Part shown: positions 16,999 through 26,591 of the stretch, in pieces
Position numbering within the stretch: the first letter of the stretch is position 1
How the letters are laid out: the number at the start of each line of letters is the position of its first letter
Assembly (NCBI GenBank): GCA_017744915.1
Contig: JAGIAH010000004.1
Coordinates: 372,001-436,000 of the forward strand
DNA from: Agrobacterium tumefaciens
GTDB lineage: Bacteria; Pseudomonadota; Alphaproteobacteria; Rhizobiales; Rhizobiaceae
DNA length: 64,000 nucleotides
Reading direction: 5' to 3'
The notes under the pieces: generated by a model
The model's input: only the letters and a program-made list of their open reading frames with translations
What the model was told of the DNA's origin: nothing
The model's database searches: none
Translations under genes and position numbers: made by a program

Positions 16999-19608
16999 CT
17001 ACGCTTTCGCGCCGGGTTTCTCCTTCGGCTCAGCCGCCTTCTCGCTCTTCGATGGCTCTTTCTCTGGCGCCGCCGCCCCCGTATGGGCCACCACCGCCTT
17101 GTCGCCCTCTTCCGAAAGCAGCGCCGCCAGCATCTGCGGATTGGCGTCGCCTTCCACATGGATGTTGAGGTTACGCTGCGGGAACGGGATGGCGATGCCC
17201 TCTTCGCGGAAGCGGTGGAGAATGGCGATGCGCAGCGCGTTTTTCACGGCAAGCCCGTTCGACAGGTCGGCAAGGTGGAAGCGCAGCTCGAAATCCAGAG
17301 AGAAATCGCCGAAACGCAGAAATTCCACATGCGGTTCGGGATTACGCAGCACCGGCGGCTGGGCGCGCACCAGCTCCAGCAGAATATCCATCACCTGCTG
17401 CGGATCGGAATCATAGGCGACAGACACCGGAATTTCCGCCCGCATGATGCGGTTGCGGTGTGTCCAGTTGCCGACAGAGGAATTGATGAATTCCGAATTC
17501 GGCACGATGATCGACTGCCCACGGAAGGTCTCGATCTCGGTGGCGCGCACGGAAAGCCGCTTGACGGTGCCTTCCGTCGTGCCGGTCACCACCCAGTCGC
17601 CCACCTTGAAGGGACGCTCGACCAGGAGGATGAGGCCGGAGACGAAGTTCGAGACGATATTCTGCAGACCGAAACCGATACCGACCGAAAGGGCGGAAGC
17701 GACCAGTGCGAGGCTTGAGAGGTTGAGACCGGCGGAGGAGACACCAAAGATCGCCGCAACGGCGATACCGAGATAACCGATGCCTGTCTTGACCGAGTTG
17801 CGCACCCCGGCATCCACCTGGCCTCGCGCCATGACGTTGTTATCAAGCCACTTCTGGAACCAGCGGGTGATGATGTAACCGATGGCGAAGACGAGAACGC
17901 CGCCGAAAAGTCCGATCAGCGAGATGGAGGCATTGCCGACGGTAATGCCGGTCAGCAGGCGATAGGCCCAGCTTTCGATATCGCCCGGCTGGAAGCCCCA
18001 GGAAAACAGGATGAGCGGTACGCCGAAGGCAAGCGCCACGGCATAGATGCCAAGCCCCGCGGCAAGACCGGCCTGATCGAGCGCAACCGGCCCAAGGCCG
18101 AAACGCCGCGCGAGATAACGCCCGGCAAGGGATTCGCCAAAGGCGCCCTGCCGCGAAATCGCCTTGCCGGAGAGAATGCCGATATACATGGTCGCCAGCA
18201 CCGCGCCGGTCGCGACGATCTGCGTGGCGAGGAAACGCGCAAGACCGACATAACCGGTCAGGCAGGCGCCGATGAGGATGAAACCGCCGACCCGCAACAG
18301 AATGACGAGCCAGCGCGGCAGGCGCTGGTTGCCGGTGTCGTAATCCTGCCCCTCACCGATCATCGGCCGCAGGAACGACACGGTGAGCAGAATGAGCCCG
18401 ATGATGATGGAGGCGACGAAACTCTTGGCGACGGTGACGATCAGCGGCGAATAAAGCGTCTCGCTGATGGTGCCGAACAGGTAATCGAGACCATTGACGA
18501 GCGCCATCAGCAGCACCGCCGAAGACAGCGTATGCGCGCCCTTGTTCGATACCTTCAGCAGGCGCCATTCCGGCTGTGTCGGCGCAAAGATCGCATAGCT
18601 CAGCCGCGAGACGAAATAAACGAAACCGGTGATCGCCATCGCCCCGAACAGGATCGGCGCTATGTCGGACCGCAGCACGTTGAAATTGTCGAGGAAGAAG
18701 GCCGAGGTGACGAGAAACAGGAACAACGACAGCGACTGCACCATGGTCGACCAGAAGGCCACCGAAAGCCTTCTGAGATAGGAAGGCTCGCCCGTAAAGG
18801 CGCGGCGGTCCATGCGGCTGCCGAAAAAGCGGTAACCGCCAACCAGAAACAGCAGCGCCGCCATGATCGACAGCATCACGGCCCCGAACATCGGCAGCCG
18901 CTTGTAATTCCAGACATAGGCCGCCCAGTTGCTGAAGGCATTGTTGAGGTTGGTGAGTTCGGCCAGAAAGGCGGAAGACGCATCCCCAAGCGTCTGGGCG
19001 GAAACTTCCGTGCGCTTGAACAGGGTGGCGGCGAAAAGCGCCCGGCGCACCGCCGTGATATTGTTGGAAATCTGCGCGGCGTTGTTGGCGGTGGCCTCCA
19101 CCTCGCCGGCCATGGCATTCAACTCGCCGCGCTCCGCCGTCAGCCGGTTCCGCTCCTCCGTGACGAGGCTCGCCTCCGGTGGCTGGCCTTCACCAGGCGC
19201 CGCACCCAGCGCATCCAGCCGGGTCTTGATCTGGTCCAGCCGCGCCCGAAGCTTGGCATTGGCGGCGGCGGCATCGGCAGCGATGCCATCGGCCCGTCCC
19301 TTGAGGTCGACGAGCTGGACATCGTCGCGTCCGCCCGCCTCCACCTGTCCCGAGATGAATGCGATATCCGCCTTCCATTTTTCGAGATCCGATCTCGCCT
19401 GCTCGACCGTCGAGACCTGGATGGCGCCCGGCGTTGCCGGCGTCGTTGTTTCCTGCGCCAGAGCCGGCATCACCCAGAGGCTGCTGAAGAGGGCAAAAAG
19501 AACGGCCAGTATCGGGGCCATGCCGCCACCTCGCCGGCCAGCGCCCGCCCGCTCGCCGAACACCCGCCTGCCATCCATCAATCCGCCGACCATCAACCGC
19601 ACATCCAT
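16999..19608 (-). CDS. Large MscS-family mechanosensitive channel with DUF3772 region
   Basis: An 869-residue inner-membrane channel. ATG 19608 is chosen because GAAAGG precedes it; a start at 19632 is possible. A signal peptide ending PALAQ is followed by a coiled, Ala/Glu-rich periplasmic region (about 60-200), roughly ten membrane segments (about 225-640), then the MscS pore helix and beta domain (GVSSAGLNLSSLALVASALS, then GFGLQNIVSNFVSGLIL and RPFKVGDWV). The C-terminal 50 residues are Lys/Glu/Ala-rich. Members release solutes on hypo-osmotic shock; the long N-terminal part is typical of the larger MscK-like class. Confidence 0.9.
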   Translation of the reverse strand: MDVRLMVGGLMDGRRVFGERAGAGRRGGGMAPILAVLFALFSSLWVMPALAQETTTPATPGAIQVSTVEQARSDLEKWKADIAFISGQVEAGGRDDVQLVDLKGRADGIAADAAAANAKLRARLDQIKTRLDALGAAPGEGQPPEASLVTEERNRLTAERGELNAMAGEVEATANNAAQISNNITAVRRALFAATLFKRTEVSAQTLGDASSAFLAELTNLNNAFSNWAAYVWNYKRLPMFGAVMLSIMAALLFLVGGYRFFGSRMDRRAFTGEPSYLRRLSVAFWSTMVQSLSLFLFLVTSAFFLDNFNVLRSDIAPILFGAMAITGFVYFVSRLSYAIFAPTQPEWRLLKVSNKGAHTLSSAVLLMALVNGLDYLFGTISETLYSPLIVTVAKSFVASIIIGLILLTVSFLRPMIGEGQDYDTGNQRLPRWLVILLRVGGFILIGACLTGYVGLARFLATQIVATGAVLATMYIGILSGKAISRQGAFGESLAGRYLARRFGLGPVALDQAGLAAGLGIYAVALAFGVPLILFSWGFQPGDIESWAYRLLTGITVGNASISLIGLFGGVLVFAIGYIITRWFQKWLDNNVMARGQVDAGVRNSVKTGIGYLGIAVAAIFGVSSAGLNLSSLALVASALSVGIGFGLQNIVSNFVSGLILLVERPFKVGDWVVTGTTEGTVKRLSVRATEIETFRGQSIIVPNSEFINSSVGNWTHRNRIMRAEIPVSVAYDSDPQQVMDILLELVRAQPPVLRNPEPHVEFLRFGDFSLDFELRFHLADLSNGLAVKNALRIAILHRFREEGIAIPFPQRNLNIHVEGDANPQMLAALLSEEGDKAVVAHTGAAAPEKEPSKSEKAAEPKEKPGAKA

Positions 19609-19754
19609 GCCTTTCGTCTCTTTACGCCGCATCAGGCTATTTAGCGCCTGCCGCGCGGAAAACCACCCGCATAAAGCGAGGTTTTCAGGAGTTTACCTTG
19701 CTTTTCACCACGAGAATCATCACCTTCGATTATGCAGCAACATGGGAGGAAATC

Positions 19755-20009
19755 ATGGAATCTGCTGGCATTGGCTGGATCGCAGCCATCATCATCGGTG
19801 GTGTCGCCGGGTGGCTCGCCGAACAATTCATGAAAAGCAATATGGGTGTTTTCATGAACATCCTTCTTGGAATCGTCGGCGCGATCGTCGCCAACGCCAT
19901 CCTGTCGGTATTTGGAATCGCTCTACAGGGTTGGCTCGGTTATCTCATCGCCGGCTTCGTCGGCGCCTGCATCCTCATCGCCATCGGCAGAGCCTTCAGG
20001 CGCGGATGA
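19755..20009 (+). CDS. GlsB/YeaQ/YmgE-family membrane protein
   Basis: An 84-residue protein with three hydrophobic segments and the family pattern GWIAAIIIGGVAGWLAEQ ... ILLGIVGAIVANAIL ... GYLIAGFVGACILI, ending in a basic tail. ATG 19755 is chosen because GGGAGGAAATC lies just before it; the longer frame to 19698 adds an unlikely N-terminus. The family is often stress-induced and sometimes called transglycosylase-associated, but its function is not established. Confidence 0.88.
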   Translation: MESAGIGWIAAIIIGGVAGWLAEQFMKSNMGVFMNILLGIVGAIVANAILSVFGIALQGWLGYLIAGFVGACILIAIGRAFRRG

Positions 20010-20164
20010 CCAAAAAGAAAAATCCGTAAAACCCCGGATTTTCAGGCTTTTCCAGCGCGACTGAAATTTTTTCGTCATAAAAATCGAAGAAATTTCATTT
20101 CCGCGCTGGACAAGCCCAAACTTCCCCTTTATAGCCCCCCTCACACCGCCACACGGTGCCGGTC

Positions 20165-20240
<76 letters not shown>

Positions 20241-20540
20241 ATCTTTCCAAACACTTAGTGTTTAATTCAGCCGCAAAGCGGCTCGAATTTTTCCCCTGCA
20301 GCCTGGAATAAAATGACCTTGAAATCCGCCTTTGGCGACAAGGTCCGCACCCTCGCGCCAGCAACTCGCCATAGCAATGTTCCCGCCCCTCGGCGGCACG
20401 GATGCAGCGGACGCACCCTCCTGATCAAAAGGCGCGAAACGCGGCTGTGAGCGCCCACTGAAGCCGCCCACAGAAAACCTCTCTGCCAAGCTGCGGCGCT
20501 CGTCGAACGCCAGCGATACCTTTCATGACAGAGTGAAAAA
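20241..20540. other. Gap behind tRNA-Lys with no gene seen
   Basis: About 300 bp between the tRNA and the acyltransferase stop. Small open frames here are Arg/Pro-rich and lack ribosome binding sites. I checked for a second copy of the tRNA 3' end (an attachment repeat) near the other end of the polysaccharide cluster and did not find one by eye. Confidence 0.4.
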
Positions 20541-21614
20541 TCACCCGTTCTGACTAACCGCCGCTTCCGCTTTTGGTGCGGAGGCACTTCTACGGCGATA
20601 GGCTTGATTTAACGGAGCCTCGACGAAGCGGTAGGCCATCAAACTCAGCAGCGTCGTGGCGAACAGGGCCAAGATGGCAGCCAGGGCTACCGAAAGGATG
20701 CCCGGACCCCAAAGCGCATTGACAGCTTTGGCGGATGTTTGAATGAGCAGATTGTGTATGAGATAAATTGAGTAGCTGGCATTACCAAGCTCGATAATCC
20801 ATTTGTTCTTTAGACGAAATCCGTTTTTCTCCAGCAACACACATCCGGACACCAATAGAAATCCAGCCACGCCCCAGCTCAGAGGCCGGAATATGCCGGT
20901 GCTGTGAGATAGCCCCAGGCCAAAGCCCGTAGCCGCGATCAGCACCACGCCCAAAATCAGGAAAGACCAACCCGCAGCCGCGGCGGCCTTATTGTCCGAC
21001 CACCGTGCTCCGGTCAAAAGATATGCCGCTCCGATGGCGACCCCGAAGACGAAGTCCAGTATTATCGGCTTTGCGTAATATGCCATATATCCGAGCGGGA
21101 GAACTTCGCCGGAAGCGACAAAAATCGCCAGAACTGCCGAAAGGAAGCAAATCCTGAGGAGGAAGTTCTTTATTGGCAGGAGAGAGGCGAAGACAACGTA
21201 GAAGAACATCTCGTAATTCAGCGTCCATCCCACCGACAGAATTGGCTCCCACAGACCGTTGCGCGTAAACGGTATAAAAAACAGCGAGTTGAATATATAA
21301 TCCGCGCGCAGCTCCATCACGCCGACAGGGCGAAAACCTATCAAAAACAAAGCAACAACAAAAAGCGTTACGATCCAGTACATGGGAACGATGCGAACAA
21401 TTCTGTTCAGCATAAATCGAAAAGGATCGCTCTCTTTATTAAAAGTCGTGACGACCATAATAAAACCGCTCAATACAAAAAATATATCGACCCCTGCGGC
21501 GCCGAACTCATAGCTCTTTGCATTGGGGAAATAGGGTGTTAGATTTGGAACAAAATGATGAAAAAAAACAAGATAAGCGGCAACCGCTCTCAAAACCTGC
21601 AAATTAAATATCAT
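20541..21614 (-). CDS. Acyltransferase 3 family membrane protein (first copy)
   Basis: A 357-residue inner-membrane protein of about ten segments. The N-terminus carries the family signature: LRAVAAYLVFFHHF followed by GVDIFFVLSGFIM. Such proteins move acetyl or succinyl groups across the membrane onto surface polysaccharides or lipids. It shares the N-terminal pattern with the second copy at 22360. The flanking DNA is AT-rich compared with the core, and the cluster context (hydrolase, polymerase) points to decoration of an exopolysaccharide or O-antigen. Confidence 0.92.
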   Translation of the reverse strand: MIFNLQVLRAVAAYLVFFHHFVPNLTPYFPNAKSYEFGAAGVDIFFVLSGFIMVVTTFNKESDPFRFMLNRIVRIVPMYWIVTLFVVALFLIGFRPVGVMELRADYIFNSLFFIPFTRNGLWEPILSVGWTLNYEMFFYVVFASLLPIKNFLLRICFLSAVLAIFVASGEVLPLGYMAYYAKPIILDFVFGVAIGAAYLLTGARWSDNKAAAAAGWSFLILGVVLIAATGFGLGLSHSTGIFRPLSWGVAGFLLVSGCVLLEKNGFRLKNKWIIELGNASYSIYLIHNLLIQTSAKAVNALWGPGILSVALAAILALFATTLLSLMAYRFVEAPLNQAYRRRSASAPKAEAAVSQNG

Positions 21615-21663
21615 TTAAAATATCCTGAAAAATATACTGTATAAGGTATAACGGATTTAACAT

Positions 21664-22368
21664 ATGAAGCCAAAAGCTTTTTTGCGCACCACCGCCGCAG
21701 CCGCGATGGGGAGCGCCATTTTCTTTTCCACCCCGGTTTCCGCAACATGCCTGCCCGAACAGGTTTCCTTGAAGCCGGGTTCGAAGATCGTTTTTGAAGG
21801 AGACAGCCTCACCTACGGCTTCGACGAAGCCGAGATGAACGGGGCACCGAAAATCAACAATGGATGGGCGAGAAGAAGCCGTACCCCCTACCCCGAAGAA
21901 GTGGGAAAATCCCTGCCCGGCGTCCAGATCGTAAACCATGGCTTCCCCGGAGACAGAAGCATTGACGGAATTAAACGGTGGGCTTCCTCCAGCAATGGCG
22001 ACCTGACGGTACTAATGTACGGCACCAACGATGCCGGCAATTTCGGCAAACTGGAAAGAACCCTCACAACGCAAGAGTTTCATGCAAATCTGCAGAGCCT
22101 GATTGACCGCCGTATCTCGGCAGGCAGCAAGGTCATTCTTGTCACGCCTCCGCCGATCGCTGATAACGCGGTAGACGCGGGCGTGGAGCGATACCGGGAC
22201 GTCGTCCGCAACACCGCGCAGGCAAGGAACATGGCTTTGGTCGAGGCGCCGCAGGCCCTGGCCGATGTTGCCACCAAATGGGTCGACGGCCTCCATCTCA
22301 GCCCCGCAGCCAATCAGTCCCTGGCAAAGGCGCTTGCAAAAAAGATCTGCCTGACAGTCTCACCTTAG
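21664..22368 (+). CDS. Secreted SGNH/GDSL-family hydrolase
   Basis: A 234-residue protein with a cleavable signal peptide (residues 1-27, ending VSA-TC). SGNH blocks are visible: FEGDSLTYGF (nucleophile Ser), the NHGFPGDRS block with Gly, MYGTNDAGN (Asn) and the C-terminal DGLHLSPAA (Asp-x-x-His). It should act in the periplasm or outside as an esterase, plausibly removing or transferring acyl groups on the polysaccharide that the two neighbouring acyltransferases modify. It is divergent from one acyltransferase and overlaps the stop of the other by 9 bp. Confidence 0.92.
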   Translation: MKPKAFLRTTAAAAMGSAIFFSTPVSATCLPEQVSLKPGSKIVFEGDSLTYGFDEAEMNGAPKINNGWARRSRTPYPEEVGKSLPGVQIVNHGFPGDRSIDGIKRWASSSNGDLTVLMYGTNDAGNFGKLERTLTTQEFHANLQSLIDRRISAGSKVILVTPPPIADNAVDAGVERYRDVVRNTAQARNMALVEAPQALADVATKWVDGLHLSPAANQSLAKALAKKICLTVSP

Positions 22369-23436
22369 CTGAACCGTCGCTTCGCCCCGGTTGGCGCGAA
22401 GCAGATAGATCGACAGCCATTTCCGCATGAGCTTATGCATTGGCGCCTCCAACAGACGCCACGACATAACCCCAACCAGCAAAATCAGCCCCAGCCCGCC
22501 TATCAATGTCATCGCCGCAAAGATCACGGGGAAATCGACAAAACGGGACGCAATTTTCGATACGAGATGCAGGACGAGAGGATGCGTGAGATATATCGCA
22601 TAGCTCGCCGAGCCAATTGTGATGAGGAACGGATAATCAAGGGTCCGGCCTTGCCGCTCCAGAGCGATCAGCACAAGGATTATGAGACTTCCGCCCACAC
22701 CCCATGTCAGCGGCCTGATGAAACCGTCCAACTGCGGTATCGGCGTGATGTCCGGCAGCACAATCAACAATATCCCCGCCAATATCCCTCCAATTGACAC
22801 GGAAGCGGGAAGGCGTTGCAGATCGGCCCTCATGGAAAGGCGCGCGAGCCAGATGCCGAACACGAAATCCAGCATGATCGGCCTGGTGTAAAACCAGGCA
22901 GACGTGGAATTCTCTATCCTCAGGACAAACGGCAGCAGGACCAATGCGAGAATGATGCCCGTTACCATGACGGAAGCGCGGACCCTGTCCTTCAGACTTA
23001 CAAATGCACCAAAAATGAAGTAGAAAAAGACCTCATAGATCAGGGTCCAGCCCACATAGACTATCGGCTGATACAGCCCATCGCGCTCGACAGGCAGAAA
23101 CAGATACGACCGCAAGACAAGATCGAATGGCAGATCAACCACCCCGATAGGCTTCATCCCCGCAAGATAAGCGAGGCATATTACAGTCGTTATCGCCCAA
23201 TAGAGGGGAGCAATTCGCGCTATTCTGTGGAAATAAAATACCAGTGGCGTCAGCTTCGATTGCTCGGTGGTCAACACCATAAGAAATCCGGACAGAACAA
23301 AAAATATGTCAACGCCGGCATTACCAGAAACCAGCATGGGGAAATTGTCATATACCTGACGCATTTCTGGGCCGATGTGGACATATACGACCATCAGCGC
23401 CGCGACAGCCCTAAGGACATGGAGATTCTTAATCAA
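22360..23436 (-). CDS. Acyltransferase 3 family membrane protein (second copy)
   Basis: A 358-residue integral membrane acyltransferase with the same opening as the copy at 20541: MIKNLHVLRAVAALMVVYVH and GVDIFFVLSGFLMVLTTEQ. The two copies are similar in length and segment pattern but clearly diverged, so this is an old duplication or separate recruitment. It converges on the SGNH hydrolase gene. Donor and acceptor are not readable from the sequence. Confidence 0.92.
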   Translation of the reverse strand: MIKNLHVLRAVAALMVVYVHIGPEMRQVYDNFPMLVSGNAGVDIFFVLSGFLMVLTTEQSKLTPLVFYFHRIARIAPLYWAITTVICLAYLAGMKPIGVVDLPFDLVLRSYLFLPVERDGLYQPIVYVGWTLIYEVFFYFIFGAFVSLKDRVRASVMVTGIILALVLLPFVLRIENSTSAWFYTRPIMLDFVFGIWLARLSMRADLQRLPASVSIGGILAGILLIVLPDITPIPQLDGFIRPLTWGVGGSLIILVLIALERQGRTLDYPFLITIGSASYAIYLTHPLVLHLVSKIASRFVDFPVIFAAMTLIGGLGLILLVGVMSWRLLEAPMHKLMRKWLSIYLLRANRGEATVQLR

Positions 23437-23663
23437 AATCGCCTCTTAGCTTAAATAAATTAAATACCCATCTGGTCGTAGACCACGCATTCGGTATATT
23501 AGTTTTTTATTTACGATAAAATATTGGGACAAAATGAATATTGCGCTGACGCCGACATGTCGGAAATCGATGCGGATTTCACCCGCTTACGAATGAACAA
23601 AGAAAAAATATTCTCTAATTTAGCTTGATGACGTTCTTATAAATAATTGAGAGATTCAATCTC

Positions 23664-25058
23664 GTGCAACAATCTAAGCACCACAATCGACGGCTGGCAA
23701 GCAGGATGCCCGCATTCGTCAACGCCATGCCCTACTATCCCGGCAGGATAGTCGGCCCCAGATTTCTGATCCAGTGTTTCGTCCTGGCTTTTGGTTTCTT
23801 TTCACAGCTCAACGTGATCCCGACCGCCTTCGGTGTTCCTTTTTTAAGAATTACCGACATCATCGTCATAACCACGCTGCCCATCATTTATCTGGTCTAC
23901 ATCAGAATAATCAACTCCACACTTTTCCTGATCCACACGACGCCCATAGTCATGACATTGTTCATAGCTCTGCTATTGTCGTATAATCGAGCGGACGGAG
24001 AACATTATTCATCGATTTTTACGTTTTTATACATCCTGTATTTCCTGCCATTTACTTTCGCCCTACTCAAGGAGGATTGCCTTGAACTATTCTGCTGGGG
24101 CGTATTATTGGGTTTCGGCGCAACCGTCATGTGTCTGCTGTTCGATCTCTATAGCCCCTCTACCCTTTCGAGGTTCGGGCTGGCTCTCGAATTTGACTAC
24201 CAGGCCGTGGCAGACGCCGCAGCAACGGGCGACGTCAATGCTTCACTGATACGTTTCGAGAAAGCCGGAGGCCTGTGGTCCCAGGGCAACGAGGCCGGGC
24301 CGGTATTTGCCCTTGCGGCGGCGGCGGCGGCATATCTGGCGGAAAAGCGCCGGAGTTTTCTTATATTTGCTTCGTTTTTTCTTCTCTACATAATTTCTTT
24401 CAGCGCCACATTGAACAGATCCGGCATGGGAACGGTCCTTCTGGTCTCGATCCTTTCCTACACCCACTCCCTGTCGAACAAAAAACTCAAGCTGACGGCC
24501 TTATACGCCGCCCTCGGCGCGTTCTTATTGTCGATCATTCTTCCGCTCGGTCTTTTCGGCTTGATCGAAGGCGCGGTTGCGAAACGGTTCGTTGAAGATG
24601 ACAACGCAGCCTCCAACGTTTTCGACCGGCTGGAATCACTCGGATATGGTGTGCAGGTCGCGATGAATAGTCCGTTCGGCATAGGGCTTAGTGCCAGAGT
24701 GGCCGAAATGAACGCGCTTGGCCATTTCGGCAGCCCTCACAATGGCTTTATCTCGACAGCCTTCACGGCCGGCGTCCTCATCAGCATTTTCGTATTGGGC
24801 TCCGTCGCCTATCTCATATTCCGCCGCCGTAAGATCCGTTTTTTCCTCTACGTGGCAGTGACATTGACCTGCGGCTATCTTTTCGAAGAACTCGACGTCA
24901 ATCCCGCCTTCATGTGTTGGGCAGGACTATTGATCGGCTACACGGCCCTGGATCTGGACTTCCGCCTGGTCAGGGGGCCCTCGATCTTGCGCAGAACTCT
25001 AAACCATTCCCCCGATGAATATCCGCAAAGAAGGTATGTGAGCATGGCACAGTCATAG
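23664..25058 (+). CDS. O-antigen ligase/polymerase-like membrane protein
   Basis: A 464-residue protein with about eleven hydrophobic segments and a long periplasmic loop (about residues 165-215), the layout of the Wzy/WaaL/RfaL class that polymerises or attaches polysaccharide repeats. The conserved-looking stretch SATLNRSGMGTVLLV and the later HNGFISTAFTAGV match the class pattern of Arg/His-containing loops. GTG 23664 or ATG 23706 can be the start. The 227 bp before it are strongly AT-rich. With the acyltransferases and hydrolase it forms a surface-polysaccharide cluster. Confidence 0.82.
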   Translation: MQQSKHHNRRLASRMPAFVNAMPYYPGRIVGPRFLIQCFVLAFGFFSQLNVIPTAFGVPFLRITDIIVITTLPIIYLVYIRIINSTLFLIHTTPIVMTLFIALLLSYNRADGEHYSSIFTFLYILYFLPFTFALLKEDCLELFCWGVLLGFGATVMCLLFDLYSPSTLSRFGLALEFDYQAVADAAATGDVNASLIRFEKAGGLWSQGNEAGPVFALAAAAAAYLAEKRRSFLIFASFFLLYIISFSATLNRSGMGTVLLVSILSYTHSLSNKKLKLTALYAALGAFLLSIILPLGLFGLIEGAVAKRFVEDDNAASNVFDRLESLGYGVQVAMNSPFGIGLSARVAEMNALGHFGSPHNGFISTAFTAGVLISIFVLGSVAYLIFRRRKIRFFLYVAVTLTCGYLFEELDVNPAFMCWAGLLIGYTALDLDFRLVRGPSILRRTLNHSPDEYPQRRYVSMAQS

Positions 25059-25295
25059 TGGGGGGCGGAGAGACAAGCTCCTCATAATCCACAAATTTCC
25101 CAATAGATAACAAGTTATTGTGATGCTTATTTAAAGCATAGAATGAACCCTTGTTGCCTATGCGACCCGTTTCGCCTTTGGTAGAGCTCGCGCACAATGT
25201 CGTCGCCACCGCCGGCAGCGCAACGCCGCGTCCCACGAAGGATGAAATCGGCCTTCCACTGACGGCCTTTCCCCAAAGCTGTCTCAATCATCCTT

Positions 25296-25547
25296 ATGAT
25301 CGGGACCATGAGATTGATCGTCAACATATTGATTTTCGTCCTCGGCGCGGTCGGGAGCGGGGTATGTGCATTTTTATTGTCGGCGGCCTTGGCCGATTCC
25401 GGATTTCTCGGGTCCTGTTTTGAGGGAAATTGCGCCTATGCGGCGCTTTTCATGGTGCTGCCCGTCACCTGGTTCGTGATTTTTGCGCTTTATGTCATGG
25501 CGCTGCTGATCTGGAGGCGAAAGCCTTTTCGGAATGGAAGGCTCTGA
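25296..25547 (+). CDS. Small membrane protein, 83 aa
   Basis: Two clear hydrophobic segments (residues about 5-31 and 47-71) are separated by a short loop with two Cys (GSCFEGNCAY), and the tail is basic. Starts at 25296 or 25308 (Met5) are possible. No family is recognised. The gene follows the polysaccharide cluster but has core-like base composition. Confidence 0.6.
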   Translation: MIGTMRLIVNILIFVLGAVGSGVCAFLLSAALADSGFLGSCFEGNCAYAALFMVLPVTWFVIFALYVMALLIWRRKPFRNGRL

Positions 25548-25750
25548 AAATGCGTCTGGCGGGGTCATCGCCGCCGCAGGCTCGTTGACAGCCATCAAGA
25601 CTTGCCGTTAACGTCCGCCTGCTGGGGGATTCGCTGCCAGTGATGTACGGGCCTTGTAGAGCATACCCGATATCACCGGCCTCTGAATGTGCATGTTCCG
25701 ATTTGCGTTTCGCGTATGATGGGCATGACGGAAAACAGGGAGACCAAACG

Positions 25751-25981
25751 ATGCGGGCCGCAATCAATTCCCCGTCGCTTTCGATCGACACCATGGACTA
25801 CCAGGCCGAGTGTCAGTTCGCGCTGGAGCCTTCCATTCACGGGCTGATCGAAAAAGCGGAACATGCCGGCTGGAACCGCCAGCAGGCCGCCCTTGCCATC
25901 GTTGCACTCGCCAGCGAGTATCTCACCGACCTCATGTCCGCCGGCGGCCTTCCCGCGCCGGATCAACGTCCCCTCTCCTGA
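25751..25981 (+). CDS. Small hypothetical protein, 76 aa
   Basis: ATG 25751 has GGGAGACC just upstream, so the longer frame to 25640 is rejected. The 76 residues are soluble and helical (IEKAEHAGWNRQQAALAIVA), and look like a small conserved rhizobial protein. No function can be assigned. Gaps on both sides (25548-25750 and 25982-26210) show no other gene. Confidence 0.6.
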   Translation: MRAAINSPSLSIDTMDYQAECQFALEPSIHGLIEKAEHAGWNRQQAALAIVALASEYLTDLMSAGGLPAPDQRPLS

Positions 25982-26210
25982 CATCTTCGAGCCGGGGCGG
26001 ATCAGCGCCCGCGCCGTCGAGACAATCATCGTAAAAATCGATCGAAGAGATCCGGAGCGTCCCTGTCGCCCGTCGGAAGCGTCGGCTTGCGCCGTAACAA
26101 TGTTCCGGTGCGGCCGGTCCTGTGCGACGGGCAACACCCGGTGCAGCCGGTCGCACCCGGAGGCTTGTTATTCCACGGGCACATCGCTCGCCGGCCACCC
26201 TGCCACAGTG

Positions 26211-26248
26211 TTGACACAAGCCCCTAATAATGAGAACATAAAGTGAAC
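26211..26248 (+). promoter_or_regulatory. Promoter with candidate LexA (SOS) box
   Basis: TTGACA at 26211-26216 is followed by GAAC-N7-GAAC at 26234-26248, covering the expected -10 position. GAAC-N7-GAAC is the reverse of the alphaproteobacterial LexA operator GTTC-N7-GTTC. A GGAGG ribosome binding site and the 62-codon gene follow within 17 bp, so spacing fits a LexA-repressed promoter. Confidence 0.6.
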
Positions 26249-26264
26249 ATTATGGAGGTCAGCG

Positions 26265-26453
26265 ATGAACACAGCAGACGTAACCATAGAAAATGCCCTT
26301 TCCGTCGTGGCCCGCTCGCGCGACATGCGTGAGCGCGCGCTTGAACGGCGCCGCGAACTGCAGCGGCGAACGGAAGTCATCATCACCCGGCCGCTCTATG
26401 TTCTCAAAAAGAACGAGGGGCCGAAGCAGCTGTCGCTCAAACTCGATAGCTAG
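26265..26453 (+). CDS. Small hypothetical protein, 62 aa, probably SOS-controlled
   Basis: ATG 26265 follows GGAGG at a good distance. The product is a 62-residue, strongly charged helical protein (MRERALERRRELQRR) with a C-terminal KQLSLKLDS. It is too short for a catalytic domain and may bind a protein or nucleic acid. It is a single-gene unit, with a LexA-like box upstream and a terminator downstream (26531). No family is recognised. Confidence 0.7.
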   Translation: MNTADVTIENALSVVARSRDMRERALERRRELQRRTEVIITRPLYVLKKNEGPKQLSLKLDS

Positions 26454-26530
26454 TTGCCATGGAAATGCCGGAGAAGGCTCGCAAGAGGCCTCACCGCAAG
26501 ACGTTCCTGCTTCCCGTTTTTCAAAAAGCG

Positions 26531-26568
26531 AAATCCCGTGCGGATCACCTCACGCACGGGATTTTCTG
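26531..26568 (+). terminator. Rho-independent terminator
   Basis: An 11-bp perfect stem AAATCCCGTGC / GCACGGGATTT with a 12-base loop, followed by TTCTG. It can serve the small plus-strand gene at 26265 and, from the other side, the minus-strand gene at 26592. Confidence 0.75.
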
Positions 26569-26591
26569 AATGAAGAGGTTGTTGTTCCGGC

